Part shown: piece after piece, positions 33,666 through 45,053 of the stretch | Position numbering within the stretch: position 1 is the stretch's first letter | How the letters are laid out: the number at the start of each line of letters is the position of its first letter | Assembly: GCA_946807835.1 (NCBI GenBank) | Contig: OX327704.1 | Span: 9,734,001-9,798,000, forward strand | From: Ailanthus altissimus | Lineage: Eukaryota > Streptophyta > Magnoliopsida > Sapindales > Simaroubaceae | Reading direction: 5' to 3' | Length of the DNA: 64,000 nucleotides | The notes under the pieces: generated by a model | Database searches by the model: none | What the model was told of the DNA's origin: nothing | Seen by the model: only the letters and a program-made list of their open reading frames with translations | Program-made: the position numbers and the translations under genes

Positions 33666-36660
33666 AATACGCTCAAAGTTAAGACTTTGCTCATCCTCGA
33701 GCAAAATAAAGAGAAGCATAATTCATTCATGACTTTAAATAGAAACTAAAAACTAAAACCAAGCTTCGATTGATTAGATGATCAATATCATTGTCTTAAA
33801 GGGTACGAAAAATAGCACAAGGCTCTTTAGAAATCGATAAACAACTTTCAACAATCCTCATACCATTGATCAAGTACTTCATTCTCTCTTGTAAATGATC
33901 ACTTGTGCATGTATGTAATAAACAAGTAATTAGCTAAATAGAATATAGATTTACTCAATACTTAAGAAATACATGAAGATGATATCTCGGCATATTTTTA
34001 TTATAACACTATCATAAGCTTGCTTTTCATACTACTCTCCACTAATGTAGAAATACACATGTCTAAGAATCTATTTAGGACTTTAATTAGCTTGTAATGT
34101 AAGACTAAGGTAAAGGTGGGATATAAAGATATATTTATAAAGCACAAATCACACTATTAACACTTAAACTTTACTTAGAAACCTCTTGATTCCTTCTCCT
34201 CCTTGATTATTCATCTCTTCCCCCAAACTTATGCTATTCTCATTTTTGTTTTAATCACTTTTACAAAGAATTTCTTCTTTTTCTCAAGCTAGGGGTATTA
34301 TGCATTTAAACATTTTTTTTTGTACCCCCAAACTTAGATTGATATGCACCTTTAAGACTTATTATTTTTCATTACAATACCCTTCTTTCATACATCTATA
34401 ACCTTTTTCATTTTATGAATATTTCTAAGTAAACTCAAGGTTTATGGTGTTACCAGTAGACTTTAGGATAAGTAAACTCAAAATATATATGCTTGTAATG
34501 TGGTTAAACAGAAAAAAAAATAGATAATTAGACTCAAATAAGGTGACTAGGGAAAAATATACATATAAGGTAGGTTCAAAAAGGCTCAAACGGTCTAACA
34601 ATGGCCTAATGTCATTTCCCTAAGCATGTGAATTCTAGGATTTCACCACAAGTAGTGATTTAGCAAGTTCTAGAGTATTGGTCTTTGAGACTGTGGTGTA
34701 CTACTTAAGCATGAATACTTGATAAGGCGTAATTGTATAAACTATTTTACCTTCCTAACTTGATATTTGTTCAATTTATCTCAATAATTGGGCTATTTAT
34801 GCGTATTAATGTTGTTTTATAGGTTGAAGCATTATCCAAGCAAAAATACCGGAAAACGGACGCAAATCGGGGCATTAGAGATAAAAATACGAATGGAGGC
34901 ACTGTTTGCTACAGTACCACTGCAGCTACAGTGGTACTGTAGCAACAGTGCAGCGCCGCAGCGCTGGATTTCAGCGCCGCGGCGCCGATTGCAGAAACTG
35001 AGCGCCGCAGCGCCAAATCGCAGCGCCGCGGCGCCGGGACCTGGGCAACAAGTTTTGACAGGTTCCTGAAAATCAGGAAACCCAAAAGCAACCCAAAATG
35101 CGCCCTAATTCCGTGCTCTTACCTATTTAATTGCTCAAAACTTACATTTTGAAGGAGGACTCCAGCTGGGACAGCAGCTGGAAACACAAAGAAACACCTA
35201 ACTTCTAAGTTTGAAGAAATCAAAGAGGAGGGAAGCAAGCTTCAACAACAAAGGCATTTGACAGGGATGTCTTCTTTGCTTTGATTCTTTACTTGTTGTA
35301 AGATGTTTAGTTTACATGTATTGATGGAATTAGCTCCAAGATTGTGTAGTTTAATGATGAGCTAATTTCGTTCATCTAGGATTACATCCTTGAACTCATT
35401 ATGTGATTGATTTTAGTTCTCTCTTTTATGGTATTAAATCAGCTTTTGATATATTCATTGTGCTTGTGCTTAATGCTATTTGATTACTTGGCCAGTGGTT
35501 AAATTGATCTAGAAATGCTTAAATAAACTTGACAAAGGCATTTAGGTATTTAGTCTTAAGCATATTGATGCATGATCATAGTGTAGTACACTTGAGTTTC
35601 ATATGAGATAGACATATACTCATAAGGCATGTATGGCTCATAAAACTTGTGCTTAATGAATTTTGTTCAATTTATTTATCATAAACATATAGATATTTGA
35701 TTGGATGGAATAGATTCACTTGACCTGCAAAAGAGGCTTGTGATGTGTTAAGTGTTTTGGTCAATATATCAAGTTGAGAACTAATAAACATCAAAGAGAT
35801 TCTGCTGAATTTATTTGCATAATGGGGGATAGTTTGTAATCCTAGGATTTCTCATATTGAATTTAACTTGTTGGTAATTTAGTTTATCACTTAGCATAAT
35901 TAAGTTGTTCTTTTACTTGAGTAGTTTAATATCATACATTAAATCATTTTCTGGATAATAGTAGAAAGACACCATTTCGGTACTTAAACTAGAAAAGATA
36001 AATCATTCTCTGTGGGATCGACACTCTACTTATCATATATTACTTGTTGCGACAACGTGCACTTGCGCTAATTTGTGTTATAGAAAACACACAATAATAC
36101 TCTAAGCAAAAAATTCGACTAATACATGCTTATTTCAACGTGCTCAAGAAGAAGTAATCAAAAATAAGTTTGAACTTCATCCAAGATTCATGATATAAGA
36201 ATTATCACAAGCATCTATTGTTTCCTAAAGACTTGTAAAAATAAATTTAGCCAATATTCTAATTCTTATAATAAACTAATGATCATCATCTCAATCAAAA
36301 CTTCACAACTAAAACAAATTTAAAAATATTACCCCATAAGATAATTAATCAATGTATGCAGCAACATAAACACAGGTAATGTGTTTTCCACCCCTAAACT
36401 TAAACTAGACATTATCCTCAATGTCTAAAAATAAATTTAAAAGTAAGAAAAACTCCTCTGGTAACGGAAGTTGAAGTAATGCAGCGTTGTGTTTTGATGA
36501 ATGTGACTGTGGTTTCATTTGCTCCTAACGCTTGCAATTACTCGTGCTACCTCCTTGAATGTTCTTCTTACTATTTTATTCCTACAAAGAAAAGAAACTA
36601 GCCTAACTAAAACTAAAACTAAAAAAAAATAGAAATAAAAACTATTTGGGTTGCCTCCCA
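33666..36660 (-). mobile_element. D3 3' non-coding tail (split by solo LTR S3)
   Basis: Runs from the decayed PPT to the end of the gag-protease region, excluding S3 (34720-36096). It matches the element C tail at 15341-16622. Near 36645-36670 the complement reads AGCGCTTCTTGGGAGGCAAC, a stretch I recognise from the post-gag/pol region of Athila-like gypsy elements. No env-like or other frame is recognisable here. Confidence 0.7.
34720..36096 (+). mobile_element. Solo LTR S3 (gypsy D-like) in D3 tail
   Basis: Plus-oriented LTR of 1377 bp starting TGATAAGGCG. It is flanked by the 5-bp duplication ATACT (34715-34719 and 36097-36101). The last bases read CACACAATA, so the usual terminal CA has drifted. 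Joining the flanks gives a sequence that aligns with the undisturbed element C tail. The LTR holds four clean GC-rich dyad units at 34949-35040 and CTACAGT/ACTGTAGC repeats just before them. Frames at 34788-35069 and 34909-35091 are by-products of those repeats. Confidence 0.85.
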
Positions 36661-37177
36661 AGAAGCGCTTAATTTAACGTCTTCAGCTTGAGAAGGTTCT
36701 TTTTACTCTTTTAGAGGATCAAAGTTAATAGTGGAAACATCCGTGTATGTGACCTTGCTAGGCTTTCGCTCTTTTGGCTTCTATATTCTTGTAATTAGAC
36801 CTTGGGTAGCAACTTGTTCTTCTTTCTTATGCTTCTCCGCAAAGACTTGAATCTTAGGCTGGTGAAGTGTTTCTCTTATGGTATTGTTTTCTACCTCTCA
36901 TCAAACTACTGCTTCTTCTTCTTCTTTCGTCTCTCACTATGCTTTAACGCATTCTTTTTTATGTAAGGGTTTAATATCTCTATGTCTTTGAGTTTTTAGT
37001 GTTTAGGTGCACTACATCAATGTTACTGCAGTCTTCACCTTCATATGGCAACTTGATTTTCTTGAAGACTTTAAATGTCACAATGTCATCTTGTATCCTT
37101 ATGGTCATCTCCCTTTTTTAAACATCAATGATCGTATGTTTCGTGGCTAAAAAGGGTCTTCCAAGGATGATAAGGAT
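36661..37177 (-). pseudogene. D3 protease C-terminal remnant and junction
   Basis: Just after the stop of the protease frame, the same minus-strand frame continues ILIILGRPFLATKHTIIDV and VFKKIKLPYEGEDC, the C-terminal part of the Athila-type protease domain, down to about 37020. From there to 36661 only stop-rich sequence is seen. A functional Athila-like element would encode reverse transcriptase, RNase H and integrase (several kb) at this point; they are absent. Confidence 0.65.
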
Positions 37178-37672
37178 CTACTTGTCTTCTTCCATGTCTA
37201 GAACAATGAAATTGGTGGGGAAGATGAATTTGTCCACCTTTACTAGCACATTCTCAATAATTTTCTTCGGGTAGGCAAGAGAGCGATCAGTAAGTTGAAG
37301 TATGATATTGATCGGCTTTGCTTCTCTTAAACCTAGCTTATTGTAAACGAAAAGAGGCATGAGATTAATGCTTGCTCCTAGATTGCATAAGGCTTTACCA
37401 AGATCATGATTACTAATAGAGCATGGTATGGTAAATCTCCCAGGATCTTTGAGCTTAGAAGGTAGCATTTTCTTAAGAATAACGCTACACTCTTCTATCA
37501 ATGCTACAGTCTTATAATCCTTTAGTCTCATCTTTTTGGAAAGGGTGTTCTTCATGAACTTGATGTAACTAAGTATTTGTTTAAGCGTATTTGCAAAAGG
37601 GAGATTAATATATAATTTCTTAAAAACATCAAGAAATTTAGAGAATTGCTTATATAATCTCTTATTTTGCAA
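37178..37672 (-). pseudogene. D3 gypsy aspartic protease region
   Basis: A 164-codon open frame, the longest coding piece in the window. The N-terminal half carries KQILSYIKFMKNTLSKK and PSKLKDPGRFTIPCSI, typical of the gag-protease junction of Athila-like elements. The active-site region reads ALCNLGASINLMP, whereas the family has D-L-G-A-S; the catalytic aspartate is asparagine (AAT, one G-to-A change from GAT). Then follow LQLTDRSLAYPKKIIENVLV and FIFPTNFIVLDMEEDK. Catalytically dead even if expressed. Confidence 0.85.
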
Positions 37673-38083
37673 CCTCTGGAAAATGGTGGAGGGGGTGTGA
37701 ATGACTGCAATGGCTATTTCTGTATATTACACCTTTGTAGCTTTTGAGAGAAAGGAATAAGTGGTCTATATGGTTGCACATTTTCTTGTTGGTCAACCCT
37801 CTCATTTTTCTTCATCTTTAAAAGTGGTGTTGGTAGTGTGCTATCATATAAGATCTTACCACTTCATAAGTTGATGGCTTGGTATTGCTTTACACTTCTT
37901 CTATGATTTGTCTCGGTATCGCTTGGTAGAGTTTTTTGAGGTCTCCTATTAATTGTAGCAGCAAGTTGCCATTTGTACCTCCAAATTCTTCAATGATGCT
38001 GAATGATTCTATAAGATGGCATCGTTAGACTTTATATATTTCATAAACATGTCTTCTAAAGCTGGCTTCCTCTCTGGTAGTTG

Positions 38084-38347
38084 CTAAAATCCTAGGGGAT
38101 TCATTGGTCTAGATGACTCTCCTTGGTTGTTACGCCAAAAGTAGTTAGGATGATCTCTCAACTCCGGATTGTAGTTATTTAATATTGGGTTAGGTTGTTG
38201 ATGATTACAATTGCCCACATAATTCATTGCTTCCATGCACTGCCCATTTATGTGGTTTTCACCACAAAAGTCGCATGTCACTTGTTGAATTTTGACGTCA
38301 TTCAATGCATCAAACTTCTTAGATAAAGTATTGATTTGAGTTATCAA
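38084..38347 (-). pseudogene. D3 gag zinc-knuckle region
   Basis: An 87-codon piece with CDFCGENHINGQC (C-X2-C-X3-H-X4-C), followed by an asparagine/proline-rich stretch ending SSRPMNPLGF. The matching degraded region in D1 is at 8560-8770. A stop separates it from the upstream gag piece; the frame also ends before the protease piece at 37672, with 37673-38083 frame-broken. Confidence 0.78.
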
Positions 38348-38366
38348 TGTATTGATTGCCTCAATT

Positions 38367-38640
38367 TCATATATACTGATAAACTCTCTTAGGTGTAACT
38401 CTCTCTACTGGCCATTGGTAACTGTTTGAAGCTATCTCTTGTAATAGAGAATAAGCCTTATCTATAGACTCATTCATTAAAGCTCCTCTAGCAGCAACAT
38501 CTACAATGGTCCTCAAATAGCCTACTAATCCATCGTAGAATGTTTGGAGTAATACCCATTCAAGGACTCCATAATGAGGACACTTCCTCAATATGTCCTT
38601 GAAGCACTCCTATGCCTCATACAATGACTCTCTATTAATC
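38367..38640 (-). pseudogene. D3 gag core domain
   Basis: The open part 38367-38591 reads RKCPHYGVLEWVLLQTFYDG, YLRTIVDVAARGALMN and AYSLLQEIASNSYQWP, diagnostic of the gag of Athila/Tat-type gypsy elements. Upstream, 38641-39103 should hold the gag N-terminus but shows only broken frames. It also carries a duplicated 29-bp stretch, 'tcaaagttattagcattgac' plus 9 bases, at about 38759 and 38827. Confidence 0.8.
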
Positions 38641-39103
38641 TGATTAAATAAGGTAATGTCATTCCTCATTTTTGTTGTCTTTGCTAGTGGAAAGAACTTA
38701 GCTTAGAACTTCTGTGCTAAATCTTCTCACGTCGATATAGATCTTAATAACAATAACATCAAAGTTATTAGCATTGACGGTTGGTTGACTGTAAAGTTTC
38801 TTTCAGTAGCTAAATAATATTCGGCTTGATCTCAAAGTTATTAGCATTGACGGTTGGTTGTCGAATACTAGACTGAACACCATTTGTAGTTAGGATAGCA
38901 TAGTCTTTCAAACATCTCTATGGTATCATAGATTCAAACACGGGATTATTAATGTGATCGTTGCTTTTTTCTATGGTATAAACTATCAAACCAACATAAA
39001 AAGAAAATTAAAGTAAAAAGAAGAAGATAAAACAAAAATAAAAATTTGAATTAAAAGTAAGTAGCTTGGTATTAGTATTGATCTAAAAAATAGATAAAAC
39101 TAG

Positions 39104-39121
39104 TTCCCGACAACGGCGCCA
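39104..39121 (-). other. D3 primer-binding site
   Basis: The complement of ttcccgacaacggcgcca is TGGCGCCGTTGTCGGGAA, the tRNA-Asp-type PBS of Athila-like gypsy elements. It stands six bases inside the 5' LTR end at 39128 and proves that D3 runs on the minus strand with 39128-40229 as its 5' LTR. Confidence 0.92.
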
Positions 39122-39127
39122 AAAGTA

Positions 39128-40229
39128 TGATTGATGCTATACTAGCTAAGTGCAAGTGCACGCTATTGTGTTAAGTAATATAGGATTTTAAGTCCAAGTA
39201 TCGATCCCACGGGGACTATGCGATCTAATTCTATAAATCAAGTACTAACATTGTCCCTACTTGACTTTTATTCAAAAAATTACAATCTAAAATCTAATTA
39301 AATAATCTAACTCTATCAATTAAACTAAACAAAAGCAAATGGTAAAATTCATGAATAAAGATAATCTAGGATTTTACATCGTCCCCTAGTATTTCATTAG
39401 ATTTATTAACTTCTTAGTTAATCAATTAATATAAATTGCTGGCATAGACTTTCATTACAAGTTTCTATTGATGGTCGAGTGACTATATTACATATTTTAA
39501 CAATCACTTATATACTATGATAATCAAATCAGAATGTAATTAATTAAGATCAAATCTAAATTAAACCATACATGTCACTTAGGTATATGTCTATCCTAGA
39601 TGGAACTTATAGTTGTTACCCTATAATCATGCATCAAACTATCCTAGGCTAAATACATGAATCCCTCTGTCGAGTTCATCATGGTTCCTCAATCATTCAA
39701 AATATTGATAAGGTATAATGAAAGTATTAAACACAAGATAGAATGAATCAATTTAATACATCAAGTTCATAAACTAAGAATTAACAAAATCCAAATCTAT
39801 ACTAAGTTCACATAGTTTAACTCTAGATAAATAATTTATCCCATCACAAACCAAAAGTATCTAATCAATTCATAAATATCAATAAGAGCAAGTACATAAT
39901 GAAAAAGAAAGAGAACAAAAACTAATCAAAGTAACTCCTTGATGTGCTTCTCACTCAATCTTAACTTGAAACTTGAATCTTGATCTTGGTTCTTTAATCT
40001 TTGGCTTTGATCTTTGATTTTGTGTTGTGAATTTTTTCACTAAGTTTTTGCCTCTTTTTTTTTCATCTTTTCTCTTTAATTAGGGTTTTTGGCCTTCTAT
40101 TTATAGGTTTATGTCTTCAAATTAAGGTTAAACATCAAATACAAGTCAAAGTAGGTTACTGTTCATAAGTTACTGTGGCACAAATTTTGTTTATGCATAC
40201 TGTTCACGCACTACTATTCTCACACTACG
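39128..40229 (-). mobile_element. D3 gypsy 5' LTR, truncated
   Basis: Starts TGATTGATGC on the plus strand and matches the 3' LTR for about 1100 bp. It stops at 'cacactacg', where the chromovirus LTR begins with TGACAGG. The corresponding 3' LTR position is about 33350, so about 300 bp of U3 are missing. The two D3 LTRs differ at roughly several per cent by eye; an exact count would date the insertion. Confidence 0.85.
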
Positions 40230-43008
40230 TGACAGGACCCGCCCCAAAACCCTACTGTAGGTCCCAGTGACCTTGCTAGATACCTCAACGGAAGTTCTTC
40301 AAAATTTAACTGGGTAAGTTGAGAAATTTCGCAAGGCAAACTCCTTTTTAGTTCTTGCTATTATTGAGAAAATCTTGGCATATATGTGAAAATGACATCT
40401 TAATTTTTAAAAACACATGCAGAGTTCTCCTATTTTTCTAAAAATCCAATACAAAACCTGCGAAGATTTACACTTTTATTTCCAAACCACTTCTCAATAC
40501 TGCCAAATAGGACCTCTGGTCCTTTCCAAAATCAATCCAACTCAACTCAAAAATTTCATTTAAATCACAAAATGAGCATACTCATAAAAAGTAAAAAAAT
40601 GATCGTCATAATATCAAAATCTCCTCTTGTTGGTTAAAAATATACATACAAATACACATGCCTATAACTACTATGCAAAAAGCAAAAAGGGTGCTATTTA
40701 ACACTTTTACATTTACAAAAATGATCTTAAGATTTGGCCCACTAATCAGTAATAGAAGTATCAACAGCTGGCGTACCGAGACCTATACCTGAAAATGGGG
40801 TTTAGAAAACATAAAATGAGTAAGCTAAATGAGCTCAGTGAGTGCATTTAAAATTTTAAATAAAATAACATTATGCATGGATAGTAAATTCTAAAAGACA
40901 TGCATAAATCATGCTTCCAAGACTGATATAAAGCTGTAGAACGGATTCTAACATTATATGCCAATGAAATCTTGTCGAGCGGATTTTATTTCATCTTTGC
41001 AAAACAATATTCAAAATCTATGCAACATAATAACTAGCATATGCATATAAACACATAATATGCTATCGGTAGATCAAAAACTAGTAAAGTCCTTGCTCGG
41101 CCATTTTCTTTTTAAACTGTACCAATGGTAACCCTAAAGCTCTATACTCACGCAGCAACTCAACTAGCACTGCACATGTGAGTAGGTCACGGGGCGCCTC
41201 AACTAGCAGCACCCATAGTGACATCTCAAGACATCTCACTGGCTATGCAGCGAAATCCTACATCGTATACATATAGCGAGACAGTCCCCCGTACATATAG
41301 AGCGACTCACATAACTCGACATCCCGACTTCATAGAGTTAGTGACACACCCCTCATAACCTGCCTATGTGTACGGGATATACCGGCCGAGTCTAATACAA
41401 TCACCACCACTATAATCTGAGGGTACCAATGGCATTTGAAACGGATGCAGTAATTTTAAAACTGTTTCTTAAACCGAACATGTAAAAGCATATCTATGGA
41501 TATATATATCAAGATTATAAATCATGTTTATGCATTACAAGCACATAAAACTTACATTTTCATTATGCGGAAACATAATAAACGAAAGATAAAAGAAATG
41601 ATAGATTTTCACTCACAACTGCTCCGCGCTCGATTTCGCTCCAGATTTCTGCACCCATTACCACTCTCGATTTTCTTCACCTACGCGCTATAAATGACAT
41701 TTAGAGCTAAATTGAATGCTAGAATCTCATTTAACTACTAAACGCTCAAATCAGCATACAAAGCCCGGATGGATAGTACTTTCCAATTTTTATTTATGGA
41801 GCCATTCAATCTTATCTAATTCACCATCCGACGCCCTGAAAATTTCTTAACACCCTATAATTCCAGTTGGACATAATTGCCCTTTACCTTTCCAAAATGG
41901 ACAATTATGTCCTATTTTCTTCATTTTGATTTTTCCATCAACCATATACATTTATTTTACATAAGACACCATTTATACATCACAATTCAACCAAAACACA
42001 ACTCAATCCCTAACTTCCCTAAAGTGGCAGAATTTCACCCTAAGTTCCAACACATTTCTTTTCTCAATTTCTTGTTCCAATTACACTAAAATCAAGCCAA
42101 TTGCATTCTCATGCCCTAATTACAACCAATTGAAGTCTCTACATTCCAATCACCCAAAACCCTAATTCTTACCTTTCCAATTTCTTCCACTTGGTGACTC
42201 CTTCAAGCTCCACACTAGAATTCAACTCAATCTAAACCAAGAATACACACAAGAACATCAATTGAAGCAATCTTGAAAGTTCACAGATCAATCTCACAAA
42301 ACAATGCTTTTCTTATCTCCTTTTCTTGGATTTTCACAAATAGAGACTTCAATTAAGCTTAGAAACTTATACTTGAACTTCTTATAGCTTGATTAAGCAT
42401 GAAAAATCATGAAAAAAAACTTGAAATGTCACTGTAGCAGCCCCTCCCTCACTTGGATGAATTTTGCTCTCTTTTGCTCTAAGTGTTTGCTTTTGATCAC
42501 TCGAAATTTCTACACACTTCTACCATATTTATAGTGCTCTCCTAAAAGACCAATTTTCCCCTCAACGAACTCAAAATTTCTAAATTGTCATTAGTTGGAA
42601 ACTAAGTATATAACTGGTTCTTTTGTAACTATCTAGTTAGAATAGTCCAATGAACTAACTAGAATTTCCAACTTGGCAATCTATGAGATTGTTTCTAATT
42701 GGTCCATTCTCTAATATATGGATTGTATTTCTCATCAAAGGCTTGTTCCATACATAACTCTTAAATGAAAATTCATGTAGTAAATTAGAATTTCCTTTTC
42801 CAAGCCAATAGAGAAAAATTCTAAAAATATTCTAGGGTCGTCCGACACTCTGACCGCAGGTAAAATTATCAAATTAGGTCTAATATCTCTCATGCACATC
42901 ATAAAAAAATATTTCTAATAAGGTTAAAATCGGGTAACCCTACAGTGTCTTCAATACTCTATACCAAAATCTAGGCACCAATACTACAAATAGGGATTGG
43001 ATATTACA
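40230..43008 (-). mobile_element. Ty3/gypsy chromovirus 3' LTR (left arm)
   Basis: LTR of 2779 bp in minus orientation. Plus-strand ends are TGACAGGACC and GATATTACA, so the element LTR starts TGTAATATCC and ends GGTCCTGTCA. A PPT and integrase/chromodomain follow on the right, making this the 3' LTR. Homologous LTRs in the opposite orientation lie at 45054-46942 and 61995-64000. It is placed in the D3 5' LTR with no recoverable TSD. Frames at 41496-41693 and 41877-42089 are antisense to the LTR. Confidence 0.85.
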
Positions 43009-43037
43009 ATTTCACCCCTCCTTAAAAAATTTCGAGG
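43009..43037 (-). other. Chromovirus polypurine tract
   Basis: The complement reads AATTTTTTAAGGAGGGGTGAAAT immediately before the LTR start TGTAATATCC: the purine-rich second-strand primer site of the element. In the element's reading direction it follows the chromodomain frame, which fixes orientation and LTR boundary. Confidence 0.8.
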
Positions 43038-43046
43038 ATGAAATTT

Positions 43047-43376
43047 AAATCGTTCCTATCTTAAAGAGGTGGGGATGTTGTACTCGCATCTAATCTTCAT
43101 GTTCCCACGTGGCTTCTTCTACTCCATGATTCATCCATAACAACTTCACTAAAGGAATGCTTTTATTATGAAGCACTTGCTCTTTTTGGTCTAGGATTTG
43201 CACAGGCTTCTCTTCGTAGGTCAAATTCTCGTCTAATTCTACTGACTATTCCCTTAGGATGTGCAAAGGATTTGCTAAATACTTTCGAGGCATGAAAATA
43301 TGAAACACGTCATGAATTTTATCCAAATCTTCTAGTAACTATACGCGATATGCCACTTCTCCAACTCTTTCAACTA
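43047..43376 (-). pseudogene. Chromovirus integrase C-terminus with chromodomain
   Basis: One minus-strand frame of about 110 codons, with three in-frame stops. It reads ERVGEVAYRV, DLDKIHDVFHIFMPRKYLAN, LTYEEKPVQILDQKEQVLH, IPLVKLLWMNHGVEEATWEH and HPHLF. This is the GPF/Y-to-chromodomain tail of plant Ty3/gypsy chromovirus integrases (Tekay/Del-like by eye). Two of the stops sit where relatives often have glutamine (CAG to TAG). Upstream coding sequence is lost at 43376, where an AT-rich tract starts. No open frame above 60 codons remains. Confidence 0.85.
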
Positions 43377-45053
43377 TCTCATTATATATATATAATAAAA
43401 TAATAATATAATATATTATATAATATAAAATATAATTATAATAATAATATAATATTACAACTAATGGGTGCCAACTATTTGGCACCTAATATATTATATT
43501 ATTATATATAAAATATCTTATAATATAATATAATAATATAATATAAAAATATATTATATAATATAATAAGAGAGAAATTTTGATTATTTAACAATTAAAT
43601 AATCAAAGTAAGAAATGATCATTTTACCCCTTATAAATAGTTACCAAGTTTACCCTTTAGTGGGTCCCATCAAATTTCACACTTAGGTAAACTCAACTGA
43701 GGGTCCACAATACGCTACATGTCATTATACAATTATTAACTAATTGTTGTATTTACTCTAAGTGTCATTATACAATTATTAACTAATTGTTGTATTTAAC
43801 ACTTAAATACAGACACGCACGCATTCCCGTGATAGTGCTGAATATTGCTGGATTAAATAATTTAATCTGGCACGCTGCCCCAGTGTACAACGAGTACACT
43901 CCATAACGCGGGACTCCCTAGCTCCTACTCCCGATTCTTCAAATGGAATTATTCCATGAGTCTGTGAGCAATGCCCCGTGCACACGTCACGGATATACAA
44001 ACCAGCACGTTGAACCATACAAGCTGATGTTACAACGCCTACATATAGTCCTTCCGTCATGATATCCTGGATGTGCGGAGATATAGATTATCACCGTCAA
44101 ATCCCCATGTGCTCATCCATGTCCTATCTCCAGACTTATATCTCACTTAACAATATAGACAAACTCCTTTGCCATATTGTTCTACCCTGGCGGAACTCTT
44201 TCCCGGGATGATTGCTTTTGGCCACAAGACTTTCTGAGATACAGTCTCGAAGCATCTTAAAATCACACTCCATATGAGAGCTGACGGATCCCATATCTGT
44301 ATGCACGGGACTCCATAAGCATCGGACCATACCCAGCAACACCCAGCGGTCACACCATAAAAGGTCTGTGACATGCGTGGAACTAAAGTATAGTGGATCA
44401 CTTACAAGCCCACCGTGGCAATCAGGTCAAAGGACCACGTATACTACTCAACTCAAGAGGACCCTTTGTTGATGGCTTACATTAAATGTCCATCGGAGGC
44501 CCTCGTGAGTCTATCCCATATCCAGTCCTAACTGGATACCCATATGTCAATACGAGCTCCAAGCTCACAGTTGACTAGGAACGACCATCTATACCTTATA
44601 GGTACGACATATGCTGATTTATATATAAAGGTATCCACCGACAGACCCACATCAGCAGAAATAGATCATGGACAATTATTCGAGAACATACTTGCGTAAC
44701 TTACATTTCCTGGTACCCGATTGCAACTCCTGTAACTATACAGTTACTAATATATTCCTATGTCTATGTCTCATTATAGACAAGGCTCCAACTCTTGGAT
44801 CCGCTGAGTATTATAACCAACTGACATTTAATTGTGCTAACATTTAGCAATTATATGTTTCAGCGTGGCTAGCTATGAACCTTTATCTAAACTCTTTAAA
44901 TCTAATTCGATCTTCTTTAGATCTACAATGTCTGTAACGTTACATGCATAATACCATATAAATGGGCATTAATGATTTAATGGGAATGTACACTTATATA
45001 AATACACAAGTATATGTACATTCAGGGATGGCATGTAAGCACCGACTCTAACA
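43377..45053 (-). mobile_element. A-family LTR A7 with AT-rich end
   Basis: 43377-43570 is (TA)-rich simple sequence containing a hairpin 'ggtgccaactatttggcacc'. From 43570 to 45053 the A-family LTR lies in minus orientation and ends CCGACTCTAACA, i.e. starts TGTTAGAGTCGG as the element. Shared blocks include 'gagtacactccataac' and 'aatcaggtcaaaggaccac'. A 42-bp tandem duplication occupies 43721-43797. The left end merges into simple sequence and no TSD is seen. Minus frames at 43803-44401 overlap one another and are chance. Confidence 0.75.

Noticed and set aside
34949..35040. CRISPR-like regular repeats
   Set aside because: The GC units are short, irregularly spaced, near-palindromic and sit in a plant LTR; no spacer structure and no cas genes.
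34788..35091. Overlapping alanine/arginine-rich frames on both strands
   Set aside because: Caused by the four CAGCGCCGCRGCGC units in solo LTR S3; open on both strands for compositional reasons.
33666..36660. Env-like gene of an Athila element
   Set aside because: Some Athila elements carry an env-like frame here, but every frame is short and stop-rich in both D3 and element C, with no transmembrane-like stretch.
41496..41693. 65-codon plus frame MDIYIKIINHVYAL...
   Set aside because: Antisense in the chromovirus LTR and not kept open in the other two copies, unlike the frame at 41877-42089.
43377..43570. Matrix-attachment region or origin
   Set aside because: Extreme AT content alone is not evidence; it looks like microsatellite expansion at the end of an A-family LTR.
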